64,000 bases of DNA from Janibacter indicus (lineage in GTDB: Bacteria; Actinomycetota; Actinomycetes; Actinomycetales; Dermatophilaceae). Within the stretch, counting starts at the first letter, position 1; each line of letters starts with the position of its first letter. The position numbers and the translations under genes are program-made. The notes under the pieces are model-generated. The model was not told the DNA's origin. It did no database searches and saw nothing but the letters and a program-made list of their open reading frames with translations. Of the stretch, positions 1-8,600 are shown in pieces. The stretch covers positions 1-64,000 of the forward strand of contig NZ_FWXN01000011.1 of assembly GCF_900176385.1 (NCBI RefSeq), in the 5' to 3' direction.

Positions 1-280
1 ACAAGAACTCCCACGACGTGCGCGCCGTCCTCGACGAGCTGGGCGCCAAGCACAAGTTCATCAAGCCCCACTGCCCCTGGCAGAACGGCAAGGTCGAACG
101 CTTCAACCGCACCCTGCAAACCGAGTGGGCCTACCGGCAGGTCTTCACCAGCAACCAGCAACGAGCAGCCGCCCTTGCGCCCTGGCTCGAGCACTACAAC
201 ACTGAACGCCGCCACACCGCACTCGGCGGCCTCGCCCCGACCAGCCGACTGTCAACAACCTGACGGCCGAGTACACCTAG
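1..280 (+). mobile_element. 3' end of an IS481-family insertion sequence
   Basis: The window opens inside an insertion sequence whose right end lies at about 275-280, where transposase-like sequence stops and sequence of the tadA/cpaF gene begins. The element is recognised by its integrase-core transposase (next entry). Bases 271-275 (GTACA) probably mark the outer edge of the right terminal repeat, but the left end is outside the window, so the repeat and any target duplication cannot be checked. The insertion removed or displaced the 5' part of tadA. Confidence 0.75.
3..263 (+). CDS. IS481-family transposase, C-terminal part, frameshifted tail
   Basis: This is the C-terminal part of a DDE transposase (rve integrase core). 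The visible motif CPWQNGKVERFNRTLQTEWAY carries the last catalytic Glu, followed by the usual HYNTERRHTALGG segment. The 5' end lies outside the window; translation is open from base 3. The reading frame stops at 263 (SRLSTT), but the frame beginning at 251 reads VNNLTAEYT and stops at 280, which resembles the usual end of this family. A one- or two-base indel near 249-250 probably altered the last residues. Whether the enzyme still works cannot be judged from this fragment. Confidence 0.8.
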   Translation, partial: KNSHDVRAVLDELGAKHKFIKPHCPWQNGKVERFNRTLQTEWAYRQVFTSNQQRAAALAPWLEHYNTERRHTALGGLAPTSRLSTT

Positions 281-1251
281 CACGCACCTCGGCCACCGGC
301 GAGCAGCAGTTCTCGATGGTCCGACCGTGGCTGCGGCTGGCACTGCCGGACGGGTCGCGCATGGCCGCCGAGGCCTGGTTGTCGCACCGGCCCTCGGTGA
401 CGATCCGCAAGCACCCGTACATCGACACCGACCTGGCACAGATGAAGGCGCTGGGTGCGATCGATGACTCGCTGCACGCCTTCTTGTCAGCGGCCATCCG
501 GGCCGGCAAGAACGTCATGGTCTCTGGTGACGCGGGCTCGGGCAAGACGACTCTCGTGCGAGCGCTGCTCAACGAGCTCGACCCCAACGAGCGCCTGGCC
601 ACGATCGAGGCGCAGTACGAGCTGCTGATGCACCGCCTGCCGCACCGGCACCAGCGCGTGTGGGCGGCGGAGGCACAGAGCGGCGGCGAGGTCGGTGTCG
701 ACGGTCGCCCTGTCGGCGAAGTCTCGTTGACCCGACTGATCGAGCTGAGCCTGCAGAAGAACGTCAAGCGCATCGTCGTCGGCGAGGTCGTCGGCGAGGA
801 GGTCATGGCGATGATGGAGGCCATGCAGGGCGGACGCGGATCTGTCTCGACCGTGCACGCCCACTCGGCGCTGGACACCGTCGAGCGTCTGGTCACGCTG
901 ATCACCCGCGCCCGGGGCAACCTCGACACTGCCTTCGGCTACCGGCTGGTGGCGCAGAACGTCGACCTGATCGTGCACATCTCACTGGTCGACGAGTCCC
1001 ACCTGGAGGGTGGACGCAAGTGGCGTCACGTCGACGAGGTCGTCGCCCTCGAGGTCTCGCGAGACACGCACGTGGCCCACACGAGGATCTTCGAACCGGA
1101 CGAGTTCGGACGCGCCCGCCCCACGGGAGCGCTGCCCCCGTGGATCAGCGACGTGGAGCGTCACGGATTCGACGCCGGCTGGTTGGACCCTGCAGCCAGC
1201 ACGTGGGGGCCAGCTCCCGACCTGCTGGTCCGCGATCGGGGAGCGCGATGA
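280..1251 (+). pseudogene. tadA: TadA/CpaF secretion ATPase, 5' end removed by the IS
   Basis: Type II/IV secretion-system ATPase that powers assembly of Tad/Flp pili at the cytoplasmic membrane. The Walker A motif GDAGSGKT is at 526-549. Further on come the Asp/His-box-like region and the segment GRGSVSTVHAHSALDTVERL, typical of CpaF. Intact CpaF proteins are about 400-500 residues; here roughly the first 100-150 residues are missing. Homology begins directly after the IS end (ARTSATGEQQFSMVRP...). An internal ATG at 316 or a start read from the IS could give a protein with the ATPase core but without the N-terminal domain. The stop overlaps the tadB start (ATGA at 1248-1251). Pilus assembly from this locus is probably impaired unless a second ATPase exists. 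Confidence 0.85.
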
Positions 1252-2093
1252 CGGGCCTGGTGATCATCTCGGCGATGGGCCTGGCCCTTGGGTTGACCCT
1301 CGTGGTCGCCGGGTGGACCTCACCGCCCGCCCCGGCCTCTCGCCCCAAGCGGACGCGCACGGCGACCTTCAGCGCGACCGACCGGCGCAATCTGCTCATC
1401 GGGGCCGTGATCGGGCTGCTGCTGGCGTTGTACGGGTGGGTGATCGCGCTGGTCATCCTGCCCGTCTTTGCCGTGGCCCTGCCGTGGCTGATGCGCGTGG
1501 ACCGCGGCACGACCCCGGAGCAGCTCGAGGCGGTCGAGGAGTGGGTGCGCTCTCTGGCCAGCGTCATCGGCGCGGGGCAAGGCATTGCCAGCGCGATCAT
1601 CGCCACGCGCACCTCGTGCCCGCAGCAGATCCGGCCGCAGGTCGACATGCTCATCAGCCGCATCCATGCCCGACGTCCCCTGACGGACGCGCTCTACGCC
1701 TTCGCCGACGACCTGGACAACCAGGTCGGTGACTTCGTGGCCACGGCCCTCATCCAGGCAGCCCAGCACGAGGGGGCCGGTCTGCGCGAGGCCCTGAGCG
1801 GTATCGCCGCCGACGTCACCGAGGAGGTCCGCGCCCGACGGGACATCGAGGCCTCCCGAGCCGGGGCGCGTACCCAGGCACGGCTGATCACGATCATCGT
1901 GGTCACGGTGCTGGCGCTGTTCGTCTTCGTCACCCCCATCGGAGCCCAGTACCGCACGCCCAACGGCCAGGTCGGTCTCCTGCTGCTGGCGATGCTCTTC
2001 CTCGGCGCGCTGTACTGGCTCAAGCGCGTGGCCAGCGTCAAGCCGTTGGCCCGCTTCCTCGTCACGCCCACCCCGAGCGAGGGGCGGTCATGA
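1248..2093 (+). CDS. tadB: TadB-like type II secretion F-family inner-membrane protein
   Basis: Integral membrane platform protein of the Tad pilus machine (T2SSF domain), 281 residues. Hydrophobic segments are visible near residues 3-22, 47-80, and as a pair near 220-265. The cytosolic T2SSF domain between them contains the typical stretch with QAAQHEGAGLREAL. It overlaps tadA by 4 bases and tadC by 4 bases, so the genes are translationally coupled. TadB and TadC together are thought to anchor the ATPase and the pilin assembly site. Confidence 0.85.
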   Translation: MTGLVIISAMGLALGLTLVVAGWTSPPAPASRPKRTRTATFSATDRRNLLIGAVIGLLLALYGWVIALVILPVFAVALPWLMRVDRGTTPEQLEAVEEWVRSLASVIGAGQGIASAIIATRTSCPQQIRPQVDMLISRIHARRPLTDALYAFADDLDNQVGDFVATALIQAAQHEGAGLREALSGIAADVTEEVRARRDIEASRAGARTQARLITIIVVTVLALFVFVTPIGAQYRTPNGQVGLLLLAMLFLGALYWLKRVASVKPLARFLVTPTPSEGRS

Positions 2094-2980
2094 GTCCTCT
2101 CGTGCTGGCCATGCTCCTGTCCGCCGTGACGGGCATCGGCGTGACCCTGGTCCTCGCGGGGCTGACGCCGTCCAGCCCGGCCCTGGACGCCGCAGTCGCG
2201 CGCCTGCGGCCGGACACGCTTCGCCCCGAGCGGGGCCGGACCACGCGAAGCAGCGAGCTGACGCGGACCGAACGGCTGGGCTCGTGGGCGCTGGCGCGCA
2301 CCGAGCGGTACACCTTCCTGCGTGCTCCGGAGGCGGACCTGGCCCTGCTCCAGATCCCGGTCGAGGTGCACTACGGCAAAAAGGTCATCGCGACCTTCGC
2401 GTCGCTGCTGGCGTGCACCTTCCTGCCGATGCTCCTCGGGCTCGGCTTCGTCATCCCCTTCGGTATCGGGATGCTGTTCGCGGCCTTCGCGTGGTTCGTG
2501 CCGGACCTGAGCGTGCGCGACCGGGCCAAGGACAGCCGTGAGGACTTCGCCTACGCGTCCGTGTCGTACCTGCGTCTGGTGGCCATCGCCCGAAGGGCGG
2601 GTCTTGGGCTGGTGGCTTCCCTGGACTCGGCAGCGCACAAGTCCGACTCGTGGATGTTCCTGCGCATCCGTGAGGAGCTGCGGCTGGCCCGCTGGGCCGG
2701 CGAGACGTCGTGGGATGCGCTCGAGCGGCTCGCTGGGCGCACGGGGGTGCCCGAGCTGAAGGAGGTCGCGGACATCATCCGACTGGCCAACGACTCGGGC
2801 GCCAGCGTCAGCGACAACCTGCTCGCCCGCGCGGCCTCGATGCGTGACCGTCTCCTGACCCGCGAGCAGACGGCGGCCAACGCGGCCACGTCGTCGATGG
2901 GCATCCCGCTGGCCGCACTGGCCGTGCTCTTCCTCATCGCCATGCTCATCCCCGCAGCCATGCAGCTCTCCCCGGGCTGA
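2090..2980 (+). CDS. tadC: TadC-like type II secretion F-family inner-membrane protein
   Basis: Second T2SSF-domain platform protein, 296 residues, partner of TadB. An N-terminal hydrophobic segment (residues 2-25), a central pair of segments (about 103-142) and a C-terminal one (about 270-292) flank the soluble F domain (DFAYASVSYLRLVAIARRAG, GVPELKEVADIIRLANDSGASV). Start ATG overlaps the tadB stop. The gene ends 53 bases before the pilin gene, leaving room for a separate ribosome site. Confidence 0.85.
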   Translation: MSPLVLAMLLSAVTGIGVTLVLAGLTPSSPALDAAVARLRPDTLRPERGRTTRSSELTRTERLGSWALARTERYTFLRAPEADLALLQIPVEVHYGKKVIATFASLLACTFLPMLLGLGFVIPFGIGMLFAAFAWFVPDLSVRDRAKDSREDFAYASVSYLRLVAIARRAGLGLVASLDSAAHKSDSWMFLRIREELRLARWAGETSWDALERLAGRTGVPELKEVADIIRLANDSGASVSDNLLARAASMRDRLLTREQTAANAATSSMGIPLAALAVLFLIAMLIPAAMQLSPG

Positions 2981-3033
2981 CCCCCTTCGACCTGACCAAC
3001 TGACCGAAAGCACCACCACCAGGGAGGAACCCA

Positions 3034-3249
3034 ATGCTTCGCTTCTTCACCGTCATCGCCATGCTGTGCATGGCTCCCGTGCGCCGCCTCGACCGGGCGG
3101 TCGAGGCACGCGGCCAGGACCCCGAGGCCGGACTGACGACCCTCGAGTACGTCATCCTCGGCGCGCTGGTCCTCGCCGTCGTGGTCACCGTCGCCGCGGT
3201 GATCACCGGCAACCTCGAGGACTGGGCCGACCAGATCCCCAGCCCGTAA
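3034..3249 (+). CDS. flp: Flp/Fap-type pilin
   Basis: Small pilin-like protein of 71 residues, the probable major subunit of the Tad pilus. After a basic leader it has the short sequence GLTTLEYVILGALV: a Gly followed by a hydrophobic stretch with Glu at mature position 5, as expected for prepilin processing by a TadV-type peptidase. A strong ribosome site (AGGAGG) lies at 3021-3026. No prepilin peptidase gene is present in the window. Confidence 0.8.
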   Translation: MLRFFTVIAMLCMAPVRRLDRAVEARGQDPEAGLTTLEYVILGALVLAVVVTVAAVITGNLEDWADQIPSP

Positions 3250-3270
3250 CCCGGTGAACGGCTGCCAGTC

Positions 3271-3687
3271 ATGATGCTCTCGCCACGACACGTGGACGCG
3301 CCACGCACCTCGGGTCGGCTACACGCCGACCAGGGGGTCGTGACGCTCGAGGGTGCCGTGCTGGCTCCGGTCATCATCTTCGCGACGATGGTCATCGTCC
3401 AGGCGGCCGCGTACTTCATGGCCAACACCTCCGCGACCAACGCCGCGCAGATCGCGGTGGAGAGCGCGCGCGTGCAGGGGGCGGCCGACGCCGACGGTGT
3501 GACTGCCGGACGCAGGTACCTGTCAGGGGTGTCGGCCATGGAGGACGCCGATCTGAGGGTCTCCCGGTCGGCGACGACGGTGACCGCGACCGTGACCGCC
3601 CCGGCCCCCTCGATCGTCCCCTTGGTCCCCATGCCCGACGTGCGCGCCGAGATCAACGCTCCGGTGGAGCGGGTGACGCAGCCATGA
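3271..3687 (+). CDS. TadE-like pseudopilin
   Basis: A 138-residue protein with the TadE pattern: an N-terminal sequence DQGVVTLEGAVLAPVIIF in which Glu sits near the start of a single hydrophobic helix, then a small extracytoplasmic domain rich in Ala, Thr and Val. TadE proteins are minor pilins or pseudopilins processed like Flp. The gene overlaps the next by 4 bases (ATGA at 3684-3687). Confidence 0.75.
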   Translation: MMLSPRHVDAPRTSGRLHADQGVVTLEGAVLAPVIIFATMVIVQAAAYFMANTSATNAAQIAVESARVQGAADADGVTAGRRYLSGVSAMEDADLRVSRSATTVTATVTAPAPSIVPLVPMPDVRAEINAPVERVTQP

Positions 3688-4100
3688 GGTCGGACCGGGG
3701 GAGCATCAGCCTGGAGCTGGCGATCTGTGCACCGGTGCTGGTCGGCATGCTCGCGCTGGTGGGCATCTTCGGACGCACCGCGATGGCCACGTCGCACGTC
3801 GACGGGGCGGCCTTCAGCGCAGCCCGCGCGGCGTCGATCGAGCGCGAAGCGTCCCAGGCGCAGCCGGCAGCAGAGAGCGCGGCCCGCGACTACCTCGACC
3901 AGCAGGGCATGTCGTGCGAGGACGTCACGGTCACCGTCGACACCAGCGGCTTCGCGGCCCCGGTGGGCACGCCCGGCCAGGTCAGCGTGGACGTCTCCTG
4001 CCGGGTGCCGCTGTCGGACCTGGCGGCTCTCGTCCCGACCAACGACCGCACCTTCACCGGTGAGGCCGTCAGCCCGATCGACCGATACCGAGGAAGGTGA
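3684..4100 (+). CDS. TadE/TadF-like pseudopilin
   Basis: A 138-residue protein beginning MRSDRGSISLELAICAPVLVGML, again with Glu in the first turn of a hydrophobic helix. Two Cys (in MSCEDV and VSCRVP) may form a disulphide outside the membrane, as in other TadE/F proteins. It overlaps the upstream and downstream genes by 4 bases each. It is a paralogue of the preceding gene, about equal in length. Confidence 0.75.
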   Translation: MRSDRGSISLELAICAPVLVGMLALVGIFGRTAMATSHVDGAAFSAARAASIEREASQAQPAAESAARDYLDQQGMSCEDVTVTVDTSGFAAPVGTPGQVSVDVSCRVPLSDLAALVPTNDRTFTGEAVSPIDRYRGR

Positions 4101-4528
4101 ACGCAGTGGGGGAGACGCGACGGCGTCTGCGTGACGAGCGCGGCTATGCGGCGGTGTGGACCGTGGTCATCGGCAGCGCCCTGATGCTCGTGGGAGGGCT
4201 GGTCTACGACGTGGCCGACAAGGCCAACGAGGCCAGACGGGTGACGATGGTCGCCAACGAGACCGGCCGTGCGGCGGCCCAAGAGGTGACGACCGGCGTC
4301 ATCTCCGGACGGTCCGACGGCGTCGACCCGCAACGCGCCGCGGAGGCCGCGGAGGCCTACCTTGACTCCACCGGCATGGACGGTCAGGTCACCGTCAGCG
4401 GCAGCCAGGTGAGCGTGACGACGACCCAGTCGTGGTCGCCGAAGATCATGCCCATCCTGCAGCCCGACACCCTCACGGCGACCGCCGTGACCGATCTCGA
4501 GCGCGTCACCCCCGGGAGCGCGCCATGA
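4097..4528 (+). CDS. TadG/TadE-like pilus protein
   Basis: A 143-residue protein with a GTG start at 4097 overlapping the previous stop. The sequence RDERGYAAVWTVVIGSALMLVGGLVYDVADKANEAR resembles the N-terminal membrane anchor of TadG-like proteins (Tad_N), but the long von Willebrand domain of full TadG is absent. The remaining part is a short Ala/Thr/Val-rich extracytoplasmic domain. It overlaps the next gene by 4 bases. Confidence 0.65.
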   Translation: MNAVGETRRRLRDERGYAAVWTVVIGSALMLVGGLVYDVADKANEARRVTMVANETGRAAAQEVTTGVISGRSDGVDPQRAAEAAEAYLDSTGMDGQVTVSGSQVSVTTTQSWSPKIMPILQPDTLTATAVTDLERVTPGSAP

Positions 4529-7170
4529 GCAACGCGCCCGCCTCCCGGACCACGGTGCTGGCACGCGGCCTGGCCTCACTGCTGGGCATCGTGCTGATCC
4601 TCGTCGGGCTGCCGCTCGCCCTGATCGTGCTGGGCGGCAACCCCCTTCCGTCGCAGCTGCCCAGTCTCGAAGAGGTCGGCGGCGCACTGACCCGCCCGGA
4701 TGACGGCACGCTGCTCATCGGGATCGTGACCGTCGCCGGCTGGCTGGTGTGGGCGAGCCTGACGCTCTCCTTCCTCGTGGAGATCCCCGCTGCCATCCGC
4801 GGAGTCCCGGCCCCACGACTTCCCGGTCTGTCATGGCAGCAAGGTCGCGCCGCGGCCATGACGGGCGCCGTTGCCGCGATGCTCGCCGTCGGGGCACCCG
4901 CCGTGGCCCAGGCCGACCCCCGCCCCGTCGTCCGGGCCAGCGCGACGGCCCCGGCTGCTCAGCCCGAGTCGGAGTCCGTGCAGACCGTGACCGTCCGCGC
5001 CGGGGAGACCCTGTGGGGGATCGCCGAACGGGAGCTGGGCGACGGCCACCGCTACCCAGAGCTGGTCGAGGCGTCGGCTCACGTGGTGCAGCCCGATGGC
5101 GGTCGCCTGCGGGCGGGCGACACCATCCGCCCCGGCTGGCAGGTCGTGGTCCCGCAGACCGTCGTCAGCGGCCACGCCGAAGGGGAAGCAGCCCAGCCGA
5201 GCCCCGCTCAAGCGGACCTCGAGCAGCAGATGAGCGGAGCCACCCCTCCTCGGCACGATGCAGGTCCAAGCCCCGTGCGGGCACAACCTGCCGCTGACCT
5301 GCGAGGTGGCAGTGACGGCTCCGTGGGTACGGCACCAGTCGCCGACACTGCGAGTACTGCCGCCACCGTCGGGTTGGGCGTCATCGCGTGCGCCGGTGCT
5401 CTGGCGCTGGTGCGCTCACGACGACGACGTCAGCGACGCACCCGCCCGCCCGGCTGGCGCCTGGTCGTGCCGTCGACCGCTGCGAGCCGCGCACTGGCAC
5501 GGCTTGAGGCCGAAGGCGACGAGGCTGCGCCGCGCGACCTGTATGCGGCGTTGGCTGATCTGGCACGTCGCTGCGCTCCCGGGGCGCTTCCCTCCCTTCG
5601 CGCGGCACGCCTGAGTGCCGAGACGATCGAGGTGTATGTCGTGGAGGAGGATCTGGCCGTGCCCCACCCGTGGGTCCCGGCCGGTGGAGGGACCTGGGTG
5701 CTCGACCGGTCCGGCGCGCCGGCCGGCACCGGTGACGGCTCCAGCCCGTGGCCCTGCCTGGTGACTCTCGGGCAGGACGACGACGGCGGTCACATCTTCA
5801 TCAACCTCGAGCAGATCGGTGCGCTGCAGCTTGCCGGCGCCGGCCCCGACGTCGACGCGGTGCTGGCCGCCATCGCCATCGACCTGGCCACCTCGGCACA
5901 TGATCGACCGCAGGTGAGCCTGGTGGGGGCCGGCGCAGACCTCGTGGAGGCGCTCGGGCTCCCGGACGTGACGTACACCCCCGACGTCGGTGAGGTCCTG
6001 GACCGCTGGGAAGGCAGTGCAAGGTCTGGATCGCCGCACGTCTTGCTGGTCGGTACCGATCTGAGCGCAGCCGAGGTGCAGCGGCTTCGAGCCCTGCGCT
6101 CGCAGGCACCTGCGGGGGCGCTGGCCGTCGTCTCGAGGTCCGAAGGCCTGTCTCAGTGGTCGCTGACCGTGGACGCCAGCGGGGGCACGCTCGCTGGGAT
6201 CCTCGACCCCACCGGGATGATGGTGCGCCCACCACTCCTGGCTCGCCCCGACTACATGGACCTGCTTGAGCTGCTCCGCTCGACCTCCCATGAGCCGGTC
6301 CCGGGGCCCGGCTGGTCACAAGGCGCCCGTGTGGATCCCCTGACCCTGCAGACGCTGCCGCGCAAGAGCCTCGCCCGTCCCGCGGGGCCTGCCGACGAAG
6401 AGACGACCAGCCTCGCGCAGTTCACCAACGAGCACTCGCGCATACGGGTGCTGGGTCGTGTCGAGGTGACCGGCACCGGACCGCTGCCCGAGGACGAGGC
6501 GCTGGCCACCGAGCTGGTTGCCCTGATCGCCCTTCACCCGGGCTCCGACCTCGCGGGCGTCGCCCACCTGCTCGGGCTGCCGGAGCACGACGTGCACGGG
6601 GCCGTGCGCCAGACGCAGCAGTGGATGCATCCGTTGACGGACGGCGAGGCGAAGGGGGATGCCGTGCACCTGCAGCTGGAGGACGTGAGCGTCGACTGGC
6701 AGCACCTACGGAAGCTGGTGGGAACGACCTTGGCCGATGCGGACTCACCACGAGTCCGTGAGGCGCTTACACTCGTGACCGGCCAGCCCTTCGACGCCAC
6801 ACCCGAGGGCCGGTTCTCCTGGGCGATCAATGACCGGTGGGAGATCAGCGCCGCGGTGGCCGACATCGCCCACGAGCTCGCCCAACGATGCCTGCGCGCA
6901 GGTGACCCTGCAGGAGCTTCGTGGGCGGCTCGCAAGGGTCTGCTCGCCGAACCTTTGAGCGAGATGCTGTGGCGCGACGAGGTCCACGCAGCGTGGCAGG
7001 CGGGCCAACGGGACAAGGCGAGCAGCGTGCTTGACGAGGCCGAGTCCACGGTCGGTGACCTCTCCGGTCTCGCCCAGGAGGCCGCCGCCCTCGGGGAGGA
7101 GCCCCGCCCAGCGCCCGCCGGGCAGGCCACTCTTGCCCCGCAACGGCCGGAAGGGGTGAGGTCCCGATGA
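4525..7170 (+). CDS. LysM-BTAD membrane protein of the Tad locus
   Basis: A large protein of 881 residues. It has hydrophobic segments near residues 13-36, 62-84 and 107-128. A LysM peptidoglycan-binding domain follows at about 154-205 (VRAGETLWGIAERELGDG...RYPELVEAS). After another hydrophobic segment comes a basic stop-transfer (RSRRRRQRR), then a long cytosolic part. The C-terminal third resembles a bacterial transcriptional activator (BTAD/SARP-type) helical repeat domain. Proteins of this layout sit at the end of actinobacterial Tad loci; their role is not established, but binding cell wall outside and signalling or scaffolding inside is a fair guess. Its stop overlaps the start of the WXG100 toxin gene (ATGA, 7167-7170), which couples the toxin to the pilus operon. 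Confidence 0.75.
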   Translation: MSNAPASRTTVLARGLASLLGIVLILVGLPLALIVLGGNPLPSQLPSLEEVGGALTRPDDGTLLIGIVTVAGWLVWASLTLSFLVEIPAAIRGVPAPRLPGLSWQQGRAAAMTGAVAAMLAVGAPAVAQADPRPVVRASATAPAAQPESESVQTVTVRAGETLWGIAERELGDGHRYPELVEASAHVVQPDGGRLRAGDTIRPGWQVVVPQTVVSGHAEGEAAQPSPAQADLEQQMSGATPPRHDAGPSPVRAQPAADLRGGSDGSVGTAPVADTASTAATVGLGVIACAGALALVRSRRRRQRRTRPPGWRLVVPSTAASRALARLEAEGDEAAPRDLYAALADLARRCAPGALPSLRAARLSAETIEVYVVEEDLAVPHPWVPAGGGTWVLDRSGAPAGTGDGSSPWPCLVTLGQDDDGGHIFINLEQIGALQLAGAGPDVDAVLAAIAIDLATSAHDRPQVSLVGAGADLVEALGLPDVTYTPDVGEVLDRWEGSARSGSPHVLLVGTDLSAAEVQRLRALRSQAPAGALAVVSRSEGLSQWSLTVDASGGTLAGILDPTGMMVRPPLLARPDYMDLLELLRSTSHEPVPGPGWSQGARVDPLTLQTLPRKSLARPAGPADEETTSLAQFTNEHSRIRVLGRVEVTGTGPLPEDEALATELVALIALHPGSDLAGVAHLLGLPEHDVHGAVRQTQQWMHPLTDGEAKGDAVHLQLEDVSVDWQHLRKLVGTTLADADSPRVREALTLVTGQPFDATPEGRFSWAINDRWEISAAVADIAHELAQRCLRAGDPAGASWAARKGLLAEPLSEMLWRDEVHAAWQAGQRDKASSVLDEAESTVGDLSGLAQEAAALGEEPRPAPAGQATLAPQRPEGVRSR

Positions 7171-8588
7171 GCGCGCAGGTCACGCACGGGGCGGACACCG
7201 GCAGGTTGCGTGAGATCGCCGCTGGTCTGTCGGGGCTGTCCAAGCAGGTCGCGGGTGTCGAGCAGGCAGGGTCGTCGCAGCTGGGCACGTTGGTGGAGTC
7301 CTGGGTCGGCGACGACACGGAGGTCTTTGCCAGTGATTGGCGGGAGGCGTCGCCGCAGCTGACGGCTGCGGCGGACCGGTTGTCTGCGTTTGCCCGGCTC
7401 TTGGAGGAGCAGGCTGAGCAGCAAGATCAGGCATCCAGTGGCGGGGCGGTGCCCGGCGGGCACGGGCGAACGCCTCCTGGCCGTGATCCCCTCGACGATG
7501 TGCGTGAGCTTCTGCGAGGGCTCGACGGGAGGCGTCCTTCGTGGGTGAACGCGTCGACAGCGCTACCGACCGCTGGGCCCTTTGCCGACAACCCGATTAG
7601 CAACTGGTGGGCAGACGTCAAACGCAAGGTCGGGAAGGTTGGTGTGGAGATCCCGGTACCGCCCACCCCCGGCGAAGCGGTCGACGCGGCCAACGACTGG
7701 TGGCAACACGAGGTGATCTTCACCGAGCGCGGCGCGGACGCACTGGATGCGATTGATGGCGCAGCCGACTTCGTGGAGTCGGTCCCGAAGTTGGACTACG
7801 TGATCCCGGTTCCCGGCACCCCCTTCGCGATCCCATCCGACAACCCCTTGTCGCGGTTTGGTGCGTCCACCGCGGCCGACGAGATCCGCTCGTGGGGTGA
7901 CATGGCCCAGGACCCCAAGGGGTACTGGAAGAGGGAGTTGTCCTCGAACGGCGGCCGCGCCAACCTGGCGGCCTCTGTCCTGCTCGGGCCTGTCGGTCGC
8001 CTTGGCGGCCGCGGTGCGAGGCGAGTGGCCGATGAAGTCGAAGACATCTACCGGGGGATCCGACGCGACCCGGTGAAGAAAGTCGGCTCCTACGACATCC
8101 CAGAGGGAGCAGTTCGCGTCGACAGCGGCAAGAAGTTCAACTGGAACAAGGAACTGAACAATCCGAAACCGAACAGCACCTACGTCGTCGACAACCGATT
8201 CGTGTACGTCACCGACGAGCACGGTCGAGTCACCGAGGCGCACGGTGTCCTGACCGACGAGCCTGGCCGCCGCAGCGGGTACCAGCAGCGCAAGGCTGGC
8301 GGGGATGACCGGCTGCCGGGCGACCAAGGCGGGCGCATCTTCGGCAAGGGCGTCGGCGGTCCGGGCGAGGGCATCAACTTGCTCGCCATGTCGAGACAGG
8401 CCAACCAGTCCGACTACGCCCGTCTCGAGAACCAGTGGCGCACGCTGCTGAAGGAGAAGCCGCCACCAGAACTCGAGGCCAAGGTCATCCCGGTCTACTC
8501 GGGCGACTCCAAGCGCCCCGACAAGTTCATGGTCGAATGGAGCAAGGATGGCGAGCAGCAAAAGCGAACCCTCATCAACAATGACTAG
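7167..8588 (+). CDS. WXG100-type polymorphic toxin, Endonuclease_NS_2-like C-terminus with His replaced by Arg
   Basis: A 473-residue predicted secreted toxin. Residues 1-90 form a helical WXG100-like hairpin (WVG at 46-48), the usual type VII export signal. A linker follows, with repeated pretoxin-like segments (YVIPVPGTPFAIP). Residues about 330-473 resemble the DNA/RNA non-specific endonuclease family Endonuclease_NS_2: GDDR...GG-H-I-F-G...GINLLAM. The family's His is Arg390 here (codon 8334-8336, CGC), whereas the displaced copy at 14943-15626 has CAC. The nuclease may therefore be inactive. The last 15 residues differ between the three copies in the window and may help set immunity specificity. 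The gene overlaps the LysM-BTAD gene by 4 bases and is followed after 12 bases by its immunity gene. No ESX core gene is in the window. Confidence 0.75.
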   Translation: MSAQVTHGADTGRLREIAAGLSGLSKQVAGVEQAGSSQLGTLVESWVGDDTEVFASDWREASPQLTAAADRLSAFARLLEEQAEQQDQASSGGAVPGGHGRTPPGRDPLDDVRELLRGLDGRRPSWVNASTALPTAGPFADNPISNWWADVKRKVGKVGVEIPVPPTPGEAVDAANDWWQHEVIFTERGADALDAIDGAADFVESVPKLDYVIPVPGTPFAIPSDNPLSRFGASTAADEIRSWGDMAQDPKGYWKRELSSNGGRANLAASVLLGPVGRLGGRGARRVADEVEDIYRGIRRDPVKKVGSYDIPEGAVRVDSGKKFNWNKELNNPKPNSTYVVDNRFVYVTDEHGRVTEAHGVLTDEPGRRSGYQQRKAGGDDRLPGDQGGRIFGKGVGGPGEGINLLAMSRQANQSDYARLENQWRTLLKEKPPPELEAKVIPVYSGDSKRPDKFMVEWSKDGEQQKRTLINND

Positions 8589-8600
8589 GAGGAGCGACCC

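Noticed and set aside
1694-3034. Open frame of 446 codons on the minus strand opposite tadB/tadC
   Set aside because: Low-complexity Arg/Gly/His-rich translation with no motif; the plus-strand Tad genes explain the region.
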